64,000 nucleotides of DNA from Blautia hansenii (GTDB taxonomy: Bacteria > Bacillota > Clostridia > Lachnospirales > Lachnospiraceae), in assembly GCF_013304445.1 (NCBI RefSeq), contig NZ_JAAITA010000002.1, forward strand, positions 1 to 64,000, written 5' to 3'. Position numbers and translations under genes: made by a program. This document shows, in pieces, positions 1 through 9,412 of this stretch. The number at the start of each line of letters is the position of its first letter. Position 1 is the stretch's first letter. The notes below the pieces were generated by a model. It saw nothing but the letters and a program-made list of their open reading frames with translations. It had not been told where the DNA came from and searched no databases.

Positions 1-76
1 AAAATGTAAAAGAATTTTCGATTCATGTGTTCTACTGTTCAGTTATCAAGGTTCCTGTCGCTTTGACAGCTTTGAT

Positions 77-291
77 ATTTTATCATATCTCTTTCAGCTT
101 GTCAATAACTTTTTTTAAAAAGTTTTTTCAGCCATTCAGCTGAGCCGTTCTTTTTTTTCGACAGCCATACTAGATCATCACATCTGCATCGCTTTGTCAA
201 GAACTTTTTAAAACTTTTTTATCGACCGAAGTCGTCTTTCTGTTCTTTGTGACAGCTAAATTATATTACCATTCTTTTTTCCTCCTGTCAA
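77..291 (-). promoter_or_regulatory. Tandem rRNA-operon-type promoters (leftward)
   Basis: No gene is visible in positions 1-421. Read on the minus strand, the stretch holds three TTGACA hexamers about 90 bp apart (286-291, 195-200, 100-105). The first pairs with TAATAT at 263-268 and the third with TAAAAT at 77-82, both with 17-bp spacers. The middle one has only a weak -10 (TGATCT near 172-177). A/T runs of the AAAAAGTT type precede the second and third, like UP elements. Downstream lies CCTTGATAACTGAAC, which resembles rRNA leader/spacer sequence of clostridia. I infer that an rRNA operon starts left of position 1 on the minus strand; the rRNA itself is not in the window. Confidence 0.72.
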
Positions 292-364
292 CAGTATTTT
301 ACATTTTTTTCACCAACATCAAACACAACCGTTTCTATATCCATATCAGAAAAACAGACATGAA

Positions 365-410
365 AGCTGCATAAGGCACTTTATAAACATAACGATACCA
401 AAATGCAGCT
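365..410 (-). terminator. Possible weak terminator after the MFS gene
   Basis: The 8-bp complementary arms AGCTGCAT (403-410) and ATGCAGCT (365-372) lie just beyond the MFS stop codon. The loop is long (30 nt) and the following T tract is poor, so this is only a candidate 3' end for the radA-MFS unit. Confidence 0.35.
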
Positions 411-421
411 CCTACAAAGCA

Positions 422-1660
422 TTACTTTCTGTATAAAAGAGGATAACTTTTTCTGTCTGCTCCTGCCAAAAGAACATAAAAGACAATTCCCAGAATACCT
501 GCTCCTGTCACACACTGCCATGCAGTCATTACCGTTCCCGTTTTCAGCACGCCGCCTATCAGCCATTGTGAGCTATACATCGAAGCCCCTAAAAAGATAT
601 TGGAAACCGAAGAAATTCTTCCTCTGTGAGATGCAGGAATTCTCCTGGTAAGATAAGGATACGACCCCAGCGTAGTCATAATTTCTCCTATCGTAAACAG
701 AACCATGGACACATAATACATAGGAATTATCCCCTGTATGAATCTATACATAGCAAGGCTGACACTCACCAGTATCTGCCCAATCAGCAGCTTATCCACG
801 TCACCCAGACCTGCTGCCCACTTTGTCAAAAGGGGGGTTCCGATAATCACCACAAGTCCATTCAAGCTGGTCATGAAACCAAAGTAAACTGCCCCTTTCC
901 CACCATACAGGCTTTCCATATTCAACGGAATCAGGAAATTAAACTGTGCATAGGAAAATTCATATACCGCCCAGCAAATCAGAAAAAACAAAATCACCTT
1001 CTGTCCGGATAATATCTGCCAGGTAGACTGTCTATCCCGCGCTTTCTCATAAACATTTTCCGCTTCCTGCACCGGTGTAATATCTTTAATAAAGAGCAGA
1101 ATCAAAATGGTGGACGACAGTGTGGTCAGTCCGTCAATGGCATAAGCCAGCCCCAGATGATTCTGAAACAGAATCCCCCCTATAGAAGGCGCCAGAATCA
1201 AACCCAGGTTCAGCCCCAGGTAAATCAGACTGTAGGCCTTCTCCCTGTTTTCAGTAGTGCTCAAATCCGCCACCAGGGCGTCATAAGACGGATTTTCCAT
1301 GGTTTGGAATACCCCTGCCGTAAAAAACAGGAGAATCTGTGTCATGGATACGGGAAGAAACGCCGCTGTCAGATAGCAGATGACCGTCACCAAATCGCAC
1401 ACCACAATAAGTTTTTTCTTATTGCAATGGTCTGCCAATTTTCCTCCTATCAGATTTACCGGAAACTGTACAATTCCCATAGAAATCGTAATTTTTGCAA
1501 TTTCTCCGGCATCCATCCCCAACTTATTGCTCAAAATCAACGTCAGCATAGGCCATATCATAGCCCCCATATTGGTCGCTGCCTTCCCCCAGAAAAGCAC
1601 ATACAGTTCCCGCCGCAAGCCTCTATACTGTCCAAACATTTTGTCAAATATCTTTTTCAT
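422..1660 (-). CDS. MFS family transporter
   Basis: A 412-residue, very hydrophobic protein with about 12 predicted membrane segments, the usual size for a major facilitator superfamily permease. Residues near 60-75 (GKLADHCNKKKL) match MFS motif A between helices 2 and 3. Such proteins move small solutes or drugs across the cytoplasmic membrane by proton coupling; the substrate cannot be read from sequence. It starts 13 bp after the radA stop codon on the same strand with no terminator between, so it is probably co-transcribed with radA, although the two jobs have no obvious link. The general family is secure; a drug-exporter role is only a guess. Confidence 0.85.
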   Translation of the reverse strand: MKKIFDKMFGQYRGLRRELYVLFWGKAATNMGAMIWPMLTLILSNKLGMDAGEIAKITISMGIVQFPVNLIGGKLADHCNKKKLIVVCDLVTVICYLTAAFLPVSMTQILLFFTAGVFQTMENPSYDALVADLSTTENREKAYSLIYLGLNLGLILAPSIGGILFQNHLGLAYAIDGLTTLSSTILILLFIKDITPVQEAENVYEKARDRQSTWQILSGQKVILFFLICWAVYEFSYAQFNFLIPLNMESLYGGKGAVYFGFMTSLNGLVVIIGTPLLTKWAAGLGDVDKLLIGQILVSVSLAMYRFIQGIIPMYYVSMVLFTIGEIMTTLGSYPYLTRRIPASHRGRISSVSNIFLGASMYSSQWLIGGVLKTGTVMTAWQCVTGAGILGIVFYVLLAGADRKSYPLLYRK

Positions 1661-1673
1661 ATGTCTTTTCCCC

Positions 1674-3056
1674 TTAAATGTATTCCATAGCCTCCTTAAT
1701 ATTGGCTACTCCAATAAGCTTTATCTTATATTTTCCCTGTATTCCCTCCACATTGGTTTTTGGCATAATGCAGGCCGTAAAGCCCAGCTTTTGAGCTTCC
1801 CGCACCCTGGTTTCCGCCATGCTGACGCCACGAACTTCCCCCGAAAGTCCCACCTCTCCAAAGATTAAAGTTCCCTCATCTATTACCTGATTTTTATAAC
1901 TGGACACAATAGAAAGTACAATGCCCAAATCAATGGCCGGCTCTCCCAGTTTCATGCCTCCTGCCAGATTCACATAAGCATCACAATCTCCCAGACGCAA
2001 ACCGGCTCTTTTTTCCAACACAGCCATCAAAAGATTCACACGGTTGTAGTCAATACCCACAGAAGTCCGCCTTGGCAGTCCGAAGTTGGTTCTGGTTACC
2101 AGCGCCTGAATTTCTATGAGGATGGGGCGGGTTCCCTCCACAGAACAGACCACCGTAGTTCCGGACGCATCAGTGGGACGCCCATTTAACATGGCCTGGG
2201 AAGGATTTTTCACCTCTTCCAACCCTTTTTCCTGCATTTCAAAAACCCCGATTTCATTGGTAGAACCAAAGCGGTTTTTCACTCCTCGCAAAATTCGGTA
2301 AGCAAGCTGGCGGTCTCCTTCAAAATACAAAACAGTGTCTACCATATGTTCCAGTACTCTCGGTCCTGCCACACTGCCATCCTTTGTCACATGCCCCACA
2401 ATAAAGACGGAAATCCCCAGTCCCTTGGCAATCTGCATCAGAATTCCCGTGGATTCCCGAACCTGTGAAACACTGCCCGGTGCAGAAGACACCTCTTCGT
2501 TATACATGGTCTGAATGGAATCAATCACCACCGCTTCTGGCTTCAGCCGTTCAATGGTACTGCGGATAATTTCCAGATTTGTTTCACACAAAAGATAAAG
2601 ATGTTCATTAAATTCTCCGATTCGCTTTGCCCTCAGCTTAATCTGACGCAGGGATTCTTCCCCGGATATATACAAGACCTTATGCTGCTGCAAAGTCAAC
2701 TGCCTGCACACCTGTAAAAGCAGGGTGGACTTTCCGATACCGGGGTCACCGCCTACCAGTACCATAGAGCCGGGCACAATGCCGCCGCCTAAAACCCTGT
2801 CTAACTCCTCCATATTGGTTTTGATTCTGTCCTCTTCCCTGACCTGAATTTCGGAAAGCCGAACCGGTTCGTTTCTCTTTCCTGTCTGACCCTCCGTTCC
2901 GGAGATCCCTTTAGCTGCAGCACCTTTTCCTGCCCCAGAAACGCTCTCCTCCACAAAAGTATTCCACTCCCTGCAGCCCGGACACTGTCCCAGCCACTTT
3001 GAAGATTCATATCCACAGTTCTGACAAAAAAATACACTTTTTTTCCCTTTTGCCAT
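1674..3056 (-). CDS. radA: DNA repair protein RadA
   Basis: RadA (Sms) is a RecA-like ATPase that promotes branch migration and processing of recombination intermediates. The 460-residue product begins with a C4 zinc finger (C11, C14, C25, C28). Next come the ATP-binding loop GGDPGIGKST, the RadA signature KNRFG, and a C-terminal Lon-protease-like domain that in RadA is not proteolytic. The frame is open 26 codons further upstream, but homology begins at MAKGKKSVFFCQNCG, so I place the start at 3056. AGGAGG lies upstream with rather long spacing (about 14 nt). A strong terminator separates it from the gene upstream. Confidence 0.95.
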   Translation of the reverse strand: MAKGKKSVFFCQNCGYESSKWLGQCPGCREWNTFVEESVSGAGKGAAAKGISGTEGQTGKRNEPVRLSEIQVREEDRIKTNMEELDRVLGGGIVPGSMVLVGGDPGIGKSTLLLQVCRQLTLQQHKVLYISGEESLRQIKLRAKRIGEFNEHLYLLCETNLEIIRSTIERLKPEAVVIDSIQTMYNEEVSSAPGSVSQVRESTGILMQIAKGLGISVFIVGHVTKDGSVAGPRVLEHMVDTVLYFEGDRQLAYRILRGVKNRFGSTNEIGVFEMQEKGLEEVKNPSQAMLNGRPTDASGTTVVCSVEGTRPILIEIQALVTRTNFGLPRRTSVGIDYNRVNLLMAVLEKRAGLRLGDCDAYVNLAGGMKLGEPAIDLGIVLSIVSSYKNQVIDEGTLIFGEVGLSGEVRGVSMAETRVREAQKLGFTACIMPKTNVEGIQGKYKIKLIGVANIKEAMEYI

Positions 3057-3105
3057 ATCTCTTTTCTCTTCCTCCTGTTCTGCCCACTCAAATACGGTCT
3101 GCTGC

Positions 3106-3148
3106 AAAAGAAAAAAGCAGAGCCGGGAAGTCACTCACCCGACTCTGC
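3106..3148 (-). terminator. Intrinsic terminator upstream of radA
   Basis: On the minus strand GCAGAGTCGGG (3138-3148) pairs with CCCGGCTCTGC (3117-3127), with one mismatch, and is followed by a T-rich tract (3106-3116). It ends transcription of the small gene at 3197-3610. It overlaps the radA upstream region, so radA needs its own promoter or read-through. Confidence 0.8.
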
Positions 3149-3196
3149 ATATCGTCTTTTTTATTCTGTAAGACAATCACCACAAAGACCGACCGT

Positions 3197-3610
3197 TCAG
3201 ACTCTTTCAATGCTCACAGAAACCTGCTCTGCCTGTTCCAGTTCCACACTGAAAGATAATTTTCCTCCCAGATTTGTCTTCATCTGTCCTGCCTCTTCCC
3301 CGTCAATGGTTACTTTATACTCTGCATCTTCTTCCAATTCCACGGTAATCTGCGCATCTTTTGGACCTTCTACAGTAAAACTCATTCCTGTTTCTTCTGT
3401 ATGCAGATTCAATACAGTAGTGCCTGGTACAGATTCGTAGACAAACATTCCGTTTCGTTCCAGTTTTGTAATTTCATTATATGTTTTAACTTTGTACATA
3501 TCTCCGTCATACTCAAAATCGGATAATTTTGATTTTTGTGTCAACTCATAGTTGCCAAAGCTGATTTTGCCGTTTTCTTCTGTACGAATTAATTCTTTTA
3601 CCACTGACAT
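3197..3610 (-). CDS. Conserved beta-rich protein of unknown function
   Basis: A 137-residue acidic protein with no signal peptide or membrane segment, rich in alternating hydrophobic/charged stretches typical of beta sandwiches. Relatives in Lachnospiraceae are often labelled 'endosialidase', but I see no glycosidase catalytic motif and would not repeat that function. The N-terminal half contains YKVKTYNEITKLERNGMFVYES, which looks like a conserved core. It stands alone between a terminator and the clpC gene. A plausible promoter (TTGTGT, 17 bp, TATACA) lies upstream, and the ribosome site GGGAGG precedes the ATG. Function unknown. Confidence 0.75.
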   Translation of the reverse strand: MSVVKELIRTEENGKISFGNYELTQKSKLSDFEYDGDMYKVKTYNEITKLERNGMFVYESVPGTTVLNLHTEETGMSFTVEGPKDAQITVELEEDAEYKVTIDGEEAGQMKTNLGGKLSFSVELEQAEQVSVSIERV

Positions 3611-3706
3611 AGTTATGTCCTCCCGCTTACGTCTTTCGTTTCTTCGATTCCTTTACAGAACCGTTCTTTTTTGTATATCAATGTTACCATAAACACACAA
3701 ATTTTT

Positions 3707-6166
3707 CTAGTCATTCTGTACATTTACCATAAATTTTATAGTTTGTTTAGACAGTCCAATAGTAACGCTGTTACCGGCCTGAACCCGCCCCTCCAGAATT
3801 TCCTCTGCCATAGCATCTTCAATTTTGTTCTGAATGGCTCTCTTTAAAGGTCTCGCCCCATATTTCGGGTCGAAGCCTTCTTTTGCAATAAGCTCTTTCA
3901 CACTGTCTCTGACTTTTACCTCTATATCCATCTGCACCTTGCAGCGGGTCACAAATTCTTTCAGAAGCAGTCCCGTGATTTTCTTGATTTCCTCTTTATT
4001 CAGCATATGGAAGACAATAATATCGTCGATTCGGTTCAGAAATTCCGGACGGAACAGACGCTTTACTTCCTCCATGACACTGTCTTTCATCTTTTTATAA
4101 TCTGCTGACGCGCTGTCTGCTGCCCCGAATCCCAGCTTTTTGGGCTCTACAATGGACTGGGCGCCTGCATTGGACGTCATAATAATAATGGTTTCCTTAA
4201 AATCCACCTTTCGGCCCTGAGCGTCTGTAATATGTCCGTCGTCCAGTACCTGCAGAAGAATGTTAAACACATCCGGGTGCGCTTTCTCAATCTCATCAAA
4301 GAGCAGCACGCTGTAAGGATTCCGCCGCACTTTTTCGCTTAATTGTCCGCCTTCCTCATACCCTACATATCCCGGAGGAGAACCTATCAGTTTGGACACA
4401 CTGTGTTTTTCCATGTATTCGGACATGTCCACACGAATCATAGCGTCTTCTCTGCCGAAAACCGCTTCCGCCAGTGCTTTGGAAAGTTCTGTCTTTCCCA
4501 CACCCGTAGGTCCCAGAAGGAGGAAAGAACCAATGGGACGTTTTGGATCTTTTAAACCTACCCGGCCTCTTTTTACCGCTTTTGCCACGGCTCTCACTGC
4601 TTCCTCCTGACCAATCACTCGCTTATGCAGAATCGTTTCCAGCCTGGCCAGACGTTTGGATTCACCCTCTGTCAGCTTCTTCACCGGAATCTTAGTCCAT
4701 TCTGCCACTACCTGTGCCACCTGGTCTTCGGTAACAACCAGCCTTTTCCGCTTACACTGTTTTTCAAAACGCTCTCTTGCCTTTTCCAGCTGTTCTTCGG
4801 TTTCTTTCTGCTCCTGCTGCAGCTGTTTTGCCAGCACAAAGTCCTGCTGCTTCACCGCTTCCTCTTTTTCCTGATACAGACTTCTGAGATGTTTCTCCAT
4901 CTCCACCAGACCGTCCGGGGTTTTGTATCCGTCCAACTGCACTTTTGAGCAGGCCTCATCCAGCAAATCCAGGGCTTTATCCGGCAGAAAACGGTCATTG
5001 ATATAGCGGATTCCCATAGCCACGGCTGCCTTTACCGCACTTTCTTCAATGGCAACACCGTGATGTTTTTCATAATAAGGTACCAGACCTCTCAAAATTT
5101 CCTCTGCCTCTTCTTTTGCGGGTTCCTCCACCATGACAGGCTGGAAGCGTCTCTCCAATGCCGCATCCTTTTCAATATGTTTGCGGTATTCTTCAATGGT
5201 TGTGGCGCCAATAAGCTGGATTTCGCCTCTGGAAAGAGCCGGCTTCAAAATATTGGAGGCGTCCAGCGCCCCCTCCGCACCGCCTGCACCGATTAACGTG
5301 TGCAGTTCATCCAGAAACAGCAGGATTCTTCTGTCACCGGAAACCTCTGCAATCACCCGCTTAATGCGTTCTTCAAACTCTCCCCGATACTTGGACCCTG
5401 CTACCATAGCAGACAAATCCAATATCACAATCCGCTTATCTGCCATACTTTCCGGTACCAGACCTCTGACTATCTGCTGGGCAAGCCCTTCGGTAATAGC
5501 TGTCTTTCCCACACCCGGCTCTCCAATCAGACAGGGATTGTTTTTCATCCTTCTGCTGAGAATCTGAATCATGCGGTTAATTTCCTTTTCTCTTCCCACA
5601 ACAGGGTCTAACAATCCTCTTGCTGCCATTTCTGTCAAATCCCGGCCATACTGTGCCAGCATAGGTGTTGAGGATTTTTTGCTGCCTTTTAAAGAGCCTC
5701 CGAAAGAGTCCTCCTTCGTCAGCACGCCTTCTCTTCCCAGCGTTTTCATCACTTCTGCATAAAGGGCCTGGATATTGACTCCCATAGTGTGCAGAAGCCG
5801 CGCAGCCACACAATCGTATTCTTTTAACATGGCAATCAAAAGATGTTCTGTCCCCACTTCCCGGCTTTCCATCTTTTCCGCCTCTTCTCTAGCCAAAGCA
5901 AGCACCTGCCTGGCTCTGGGCGTATAGCCCTGGGGCTCTTCTAAAAGCACACCGCAGGATGGCGCTACCAGGTTTTCTGTCAGTTCCTGCAGCTTTTCTT
6001 TTGTCACACCGGCCTCTCCCAAAAGAATGCCCGCTGTAGTCTGCTCTCCTGCCAGAAGCCCTGCCAGAATGTGCTCTGTCCCAATATAATTATGACTGCA
6101 GGCTCTTGCTGTCTGTTCAGCAGTTTTCAATGCCTTCAGTGCCCATTTTGAATATTGATTCCTCAT
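3707..6166 (-). CDS. clpC: ATP-dependent Clp protease ATPase subunit ClpC
   Basis: A class I Hsp100 unfoldase (819 residues) that feeds substrates into ClpP. Domain order: two Clp-N repeats (about 1-145); first AAA+ module with Walker A GEPGVGKT and pore loop GSKYRG; a coiled-coil/UVR-like region (about 400-475) typical of ClpC; second AAA+ module with Walker A GPTGVGKT and pore loop [10 protein letters not shown]-terminal D2-small domain. GGGAG precedes the ATG. It follows a GntR-type regulator by 18 bp in the same transcript, whereas in many Firmicutes clpC sits behind ctsR-mcsA-mcsB. clpP and clpX are about 25 kb away. Confidence 0.95.
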   Translation of the reverse strand: MRNQYSKWALKALKTAEQTARACSHNYIGTEHILAGLLAGEQTTAGILLGEAGVTKEKLQELTENLVAPSCGVLLEEPQGYTPRARQVLALAREEAEKMESREVGTEHLLIAMLKEYDCVAARLLHTMGVNIQALYAEVMKTLGREGVLTKEDSFGGSLKGSKKSSTPMLAQYGRDLTEMAARGLLDPVVGREKEINRMIQILSRRMKNNPCLIGEPGVGKTAITEGLAQQIVRGLVPESMADKRIVILDLSAMVAGSKYRGEFEERIKRVIAEVSGDRRILLFLDELHTLIGAGGAEGALDASNILKPALSRGEIQLIGATTIEEYRKHIEKDAALERRFQPVMVEEPAKEEAEEILRGLVPYYEKHHGVAIEESAVKAAVAMGIRYINDRFLPDKALDLLDEACSKVQLDGYKTPDGLVEMEKHLRSLYQEKEEAVKQQDFVLAKQLQQEQKETEEQLEKARERFEKQCKRKRLVVTEDQVAQVVAEWTKIPVKKLTEGESKRLARLETILHKRVIGQEEAVRAVAKAVKRGRVGLKDPKRPIGSFLLLGPTGVGKTELSKALAEAVFGREDAMIRVDMSEYMEKHSVSKLIGSPPGYVGYEEGGQLSEKVRRNPYSVLLFDEIEKAHPDVFNILLQVLDDGHITDAQGRKVDFKETIIIMTSNAGAQSIVEPKKLGFGAADSASADYKKMKDSVMEEVKRLFRPEFLNRIDDIIVFHMLNKEEIKKITGLLLKEFVTRCKVQMDIEVKVRDSVKELIAKEGFDPKYGARPLKRAIQNKIEDAMAEEILEGRVQAGNSVTIGLSKQTIKFMVNVQND

Positions 6167-6184
6167 GCAAATCTCCCATTCTAT

Positions 6185-6556
6185 TTATACTTTATACTCT
6201 TCAAAAATCTCGTCAATTAAGGCATGAACCTCTTCCCGCGTAATGTTTTTACAGCAGCCTTTTGCCAGCACTACCAGAAGATTTTCTTTCATTTCCTCCA
6301 AAGCCCGGATTTTATTCTCATCAATAGAAATCACCGCCCCTTTGCGGCGGTCAATGGTAACAAAGCCTTCCTGCCTCAAAACGGAATACGCCTTATTTAC
6401 CGTATGCATATTAATCCCTACGGTATCGGCAAGCTGCCGCACGGAAGGCAGTGTTTCTCCGATTTTCAGCTGGTCTGTGGCAATGCCCATAATAATCTGG
6501 TTACAAAGCTGTACATAAATAGCTTCATCACTGTTAAAATCTATTTCTATCAGCAT
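6185..6556 (-). CDS. GntR-family (YtrA/YhcF-type) transcriptional regulator
   Basis: A 123-residue DNA-binding protein. The N-terminal winged helix-turn-helix (about 10-75) carries the GntR signature LPSVRQLADTVGINMHTVNKAYSVL. The short all-helical tail (about 80-123) is what YtrA-type GntR proteins use to dimerise; no large ligand domain is present. It is the first gene of a two-gene unit with clpC. Its own promoter overlaps a near-perfect inverted repeat (6576-6594), so autoregulation and control of clpC are likely. In other Firmicutes this family usually controls ABC transporters, so partnership with clpC is the odd point. Confidence 0.88.
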   Translation of the reverse strand: MLIEIDFNSDEAIYVQLCNQIIMGIATDQLKIGETLPSVRQLADTVGINMHTVNKAYSVLRQEGFVTIDRRKGAVISIDENKIRALEEMKENLLVVLAKGCCKNITREEVHALIDEIFEEYKV

Positions 6557-6575
6557 ATTCTCACCCGCTTCCTGT

Positions 6576-6614
6576 TGTTATATTTAATATAGCATAGATA
6601 GCACTTCCGGTCAA
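6576..6614 (-). promoter_or_regulatory. Promoter and candidate operator of gntR-clpC
   Basis: On the minus strand TTGACC (6609-6614) and TATATT (6586-6591) are 17 bp apart. The -10 lies inside a 19-bp inverted repeat (6576-6594), arms TGCTATATT and AATATAACA around a central A, with one mismatched pair. A dimer bound there would block RNA polymerase. Confidence 0.7.
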
Positions 6615-6630
6615 ATCTAATTTCTTCTCT

Positions 6631-7974
6631 TTACTGTTTTTTCGAGGCTATGTATCCGTACTGTTCCTTTTTCCGGATGAAATAGTAAACCGACAGCAGA
6701 ACAGTCATAAATTCCGCGCTTGGCACGGCCAGCCACACACCGTCTACCCCTATCAGATACGGCAGTAGCAGAATATTCAGCACAATCATGACAAAGGTGC
6801 GGATAAAAGAAATAATGGCCGATATTTTTCCGTCCGAAAAAGCTGTGAACATGGATGATGCAAAGATATTGATTCCGGCAAAAAAGTAATTAAAAGAAAA
6901 AAGAAAAAAGCCTGTACGGGCAATTTCGTAAGTCTTGCTTCCCTTCGGGGTAAAAATTTCCACAATCATTCCCCCGGACAGAAGGGCAAAAATCGTAATC
7001 AAAACAGACGATATCCCTATAAACCAAAGACAGATTTTAAAAATCCGCTGCAACAATGCTCTGTTTTTTCTCCCGTAATTGAAACTGATAACCGGCGCAA
7101 CTCCCATGGAAAATCCCATATACAGGGCATTAAACAGGAACTGACCATACAGCACAATAGTAATAGCCGCCACACCGGCTTCTCCCAAAAGCCGCATCAT
7201 GACAATGTTAAAGAGAAAGGTTACCACTGCAGTAGACAAATTGGTCACCATCTCAGAGGAACCGTTAAAGCAGCTTTCTTTTAACACCAGAAAATCAAAA
7301 CGCGGCTTCACCAGGTACAGGGAGTCCCTTACCCAAAGGAAATACAAAAGCCCTACCACGGCCGGAAGAAGCTGTCCGATTCCGGTGGCCCAAGCTGCGC
7401 CTGCAATTCCCATCTGCAAGGGTCCCATAAAAACATAGTCTAAAATCATATTCAAAAGACCGCCGCCTATGGTAAGCGCCAGACCAATAACCGGTTTTCC
7501 GGCAGTCACAAAAAAAGTCTGAAACAAAAGCTGCAGTACACAGGCCGGTCCCATAAATATAAGAATCCTCAGATATTCTTCACAATAAGGCATAAGCACA
7601 TCTGTGGCTCCCAGCATTTTCACCAGAGGTGTCAGGAACATATTTCCTGCTATAAGAAAAAACAGTCCTACTGCAATTCCTGTGACCACAAGAAATGCAA
7701 AATCTCCTCTGGCTTCCTCCGGCCGGTGTTCTCCCAGCTTTCGGGCAATCACTGCGCTGCCGCCTGTGGCCAGCATAACTCCCACCGCTATCATCAGACT
7801 GATAACCGGATACACAATATTCACAGCAGAAAGCGCCTGGGTATTTACCAGCCTGGATACAAAAATCCCATCCACAATGGTGTAAAGGGACATAAAAACC
7901 ATCATCACCATGGTTGGAAAGGCAAATTTCAGTAAAGAAAACAGCCTGAAATCTTTTGAAATTGCATTTGACAT
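6631..7974 (-). CDS. MATE family efflux transporter
   Basis: A 447-residue membrane protein with about 12 predicted helices in two similar halves, matching the MATE (multidrug and toxin extrusion) family, which exports cationic compounds by Na+ or H+ exchange. The frame is open another 71 codons upstream, but that extension runs through the promoter and terminator of the intergenic region. MSNAISKDF is preceded by GAGAGGG, so 7974 is the start. It is transcribed from its own promoter after the purine operon terminator. Substrate unknown. Confidence 0.88.
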   Translation of the reverse strand: MSNAISKDFRLFSLLKFAFPTMVMMVFMSLYTIVDGIFVSRLVNTQALSAVNIVYPVISLMIAVGVMLATGGSAVIARKLGEHRPEEARGDFAFLVVTGIAVGLFFLIAGNMFLTPLVKMLGATDVLMPYCEEYLRILIFMGPACVLQLLFQTFFVTAGKPVIGLALTIGGGLLNMILDYVFMGPLQMGIAGAAWATGIGQLLPAVVGLLYFLWVRDSLYLVKPRFDFLVLKESCFNGSSEMVTNLSTAVVTFLFNIVMMRLLGEAGVAAITIVLYGQFLFNALYMGFSMGVAPVISFNYGRKNRALLQRIFKICLWFIGISSVLITIFALLSGGMIVEIFTPKGSKTYEIARTGFFLFSFNYFFAGINIFASSMFTAFSDGKISAIISFIRTFVMIVLNILLLPYLIGVDGVWLAVPSAEFMTVLLSVYYFIRKKEQYGYIASKKQ

Positions 7975-8010
7975 AATTCTAAAAACCCTCTCTTTTTGCA
8001 TGATTCTCTG

Positions 8011-8039
8011 ATTATAACACAGAGATTTTTTCGGTGCAA
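8011..8039 (-). promoter_or_regulatory. Promoter of the MATE gene
   Basis: On the minus strand TTGCAC (8034-8039), a 17-bp spacer and TATAAT (8011-8016). It sits between the purine operon terminator and the MATE start. Confidence 0.7.
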
Positions 8040-8045
8040 GAAATG

Positions 8046-8095
8046 AAAAAGGGAATACCGCCCCTGCACTGCCTGCAGCGTCATGCGGTATCCCC
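8046..8095 (-). terminator. Terminator of the purine operon
   Basis: After purD the minus strand forms GGGATACCGC paired with GCGGTATTCCC, followed by TTTTTCATTT. This is a strong intrinsic terminator with an internal GC-rich loop. Confidence 0.85.
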
Positions 8096-8104
8096 ATTCC
8101 TTTC

Positions 8105-9379
8105 TTATACTTCGTCAATCGCTTTTCCGATATCGTTTCTCTTATACTTATTGGCAAACTGAATCCATTCCGTTGCCTTATACGCATTGGCTCTTGCCTC
8201 TTTCAAATCTGCACCCTTGGCGGTAACACCCAGCACACGACCGCCGTTTGTAACGATTTTACCGTCCTTTAAAGCAGTTCCTGCATGGAACACATAGTAA
8301 CCGTCTTTATCTTTGAAGTTTTCCAAACCTTCAATGGGGAATCCTTTTTCGTAGGATACCGGATAGCCGTCAGAAGCCAGTACCACGCATACGGCTGCGT
8401 TGTTTTCAAACTGCAAGTCCACTTCGTCCAGTTTTCCGTCTACACAGGCTTCAAACACTTCCACAATGTCATTTTTCAGTCTCGGAATGACAACCTGCGC
8501 CTCCGGGTCACCGAAACGGGCATTGTATTCCAGCACTTTCGGACCTTTCTCTGTAAGCATTAAACCAAAGAAGATAATGCCCTTAAATTCTCTTCCCTCT
8601 GCTGCCATAGCGTCTACGGTAGCCTGATAAATATATTTTTCACAGAAATCATCTACTTCCTCTGTGTAGAAAGGACTTGGGGAGAAAGTACCCATACCGC
8701 CGGTATTTAAGCCCTCATCTCCGTCCTTTGCACGTTTGTGGTCCTGAGCGGAAGTCATGGTTTTGATCGTTTTTCCATCCACAAAGGAAAGTACCGAAAC
8801 CTCACGGCCTGTCATAAACTCCTCTACCACCAGTGTATTTCCAGCAGAACCGAATTTCTTGTCCAGCATAATTTCCTTTACGCCTTCTTCTGCTTCTGCT
8901 AAAGTATTGCAGATTAAAACACCTTTTCCCAGCGCCAGACCGTCTGCCTTTAACACGATGGGAAAATCTGCCTTTTCCCAAAGATAAGCCAGCGCCTCGT
9001 CCGCACTCTGGAAATTCTCATAGGCTGCAGTAGGAATGTTATATTTTTTCATTAAATCTTTTGAAAAGGCTTTTGAACCTTCCAGAATTGCCGCATTCTT
9101 TCTCGGTCCGAATACGCGCAGCCCTTCCTTTTCAAAGACGTCTACCACACCGCCTACCAATGGGTCATCCATACCTACAACAGTTAAATCAATCTCCTTT
9201 TCTTTTGCAAAAGCTGCCAGCTTGTCAAATTCCATTGCTCCGATATTGACACATTCTGCTACTTCTGCAATTCCCGCATTTCCCGGCGCACAGTAAATTT
9301 TGTCCACTTTCGGACTTTTTGCCACCTTCCATGCAATGGCGTGTTCTCTTCCGCCGCTTCCGATAATTAATACTTTCAT
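8105..9379 (-). CDS. purD: Phosphoribosylamine-glycine ligase (GAR synthetase)
   Basis: PurD joins glycine to phosphoribosylamine using ATP, the second step of purine synthesis. The 424-residue protein starts with the typical MKVLIIGSGGREHAIAW and carries the ATP-grasp domain with LKADGLALGKGV and the metal/ATP site around residues 280-300 (LEYNARFGDPE). An in-frame ATG three codons upstream exists, but AAGGGG lies only 1 nt from it and about 10 nt from the start chosen here. Last gene of purE-purM-purN-purD. Confidence 0.95.
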   Translation of the reverse strand: MKVLIIGSGGREHAIAWKVAKSPKVDKIYCAPGNAGIAEVAECVNIGAMEFDKLAAFAKEKEIDLTVVGMDDPLVGGVVDVFEKEGLRVFGPRKNAAILEGSKAFSKDLMKKYNIPTAAYENFQSADEALAYLWEKADFPIVLKADGLALGKGVLICNTLAEAEEGVKEIMLDKKFGSAGNTLVVEEFMTGREVSVLSFVDGKTIKTMTSAQDHKRAKDGDEGLNTGGMGTFSPSPFYTEEVDDFCEKYIYQATVDAMAAEGREFKGIIFFGLMLTEKGPKVLEYNARFGDPEAQVVIPRLKNDIVEVFEACVDGKLDEVDLQFENNAAVCVVLASDGYPVSYEKGFPIEGLENFKDKDGYYVFHAGTALKDGKIVTNGGRVLGVTAKGADLKEARANAYKATEWIQFANKYKRNDIGKAIDEV

Positions 9380-9412
9380 GTGTTCCATGCCCCTTTCACG
9401 CTTTGATACTTT

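Noticed and set aside
3197-3610. Endosialidase function for the small beta-rich protein
   Set aside because: The name is only carried by annotation of relatives; no catalytic motif or glycosidase domain is visible in 137 residues.
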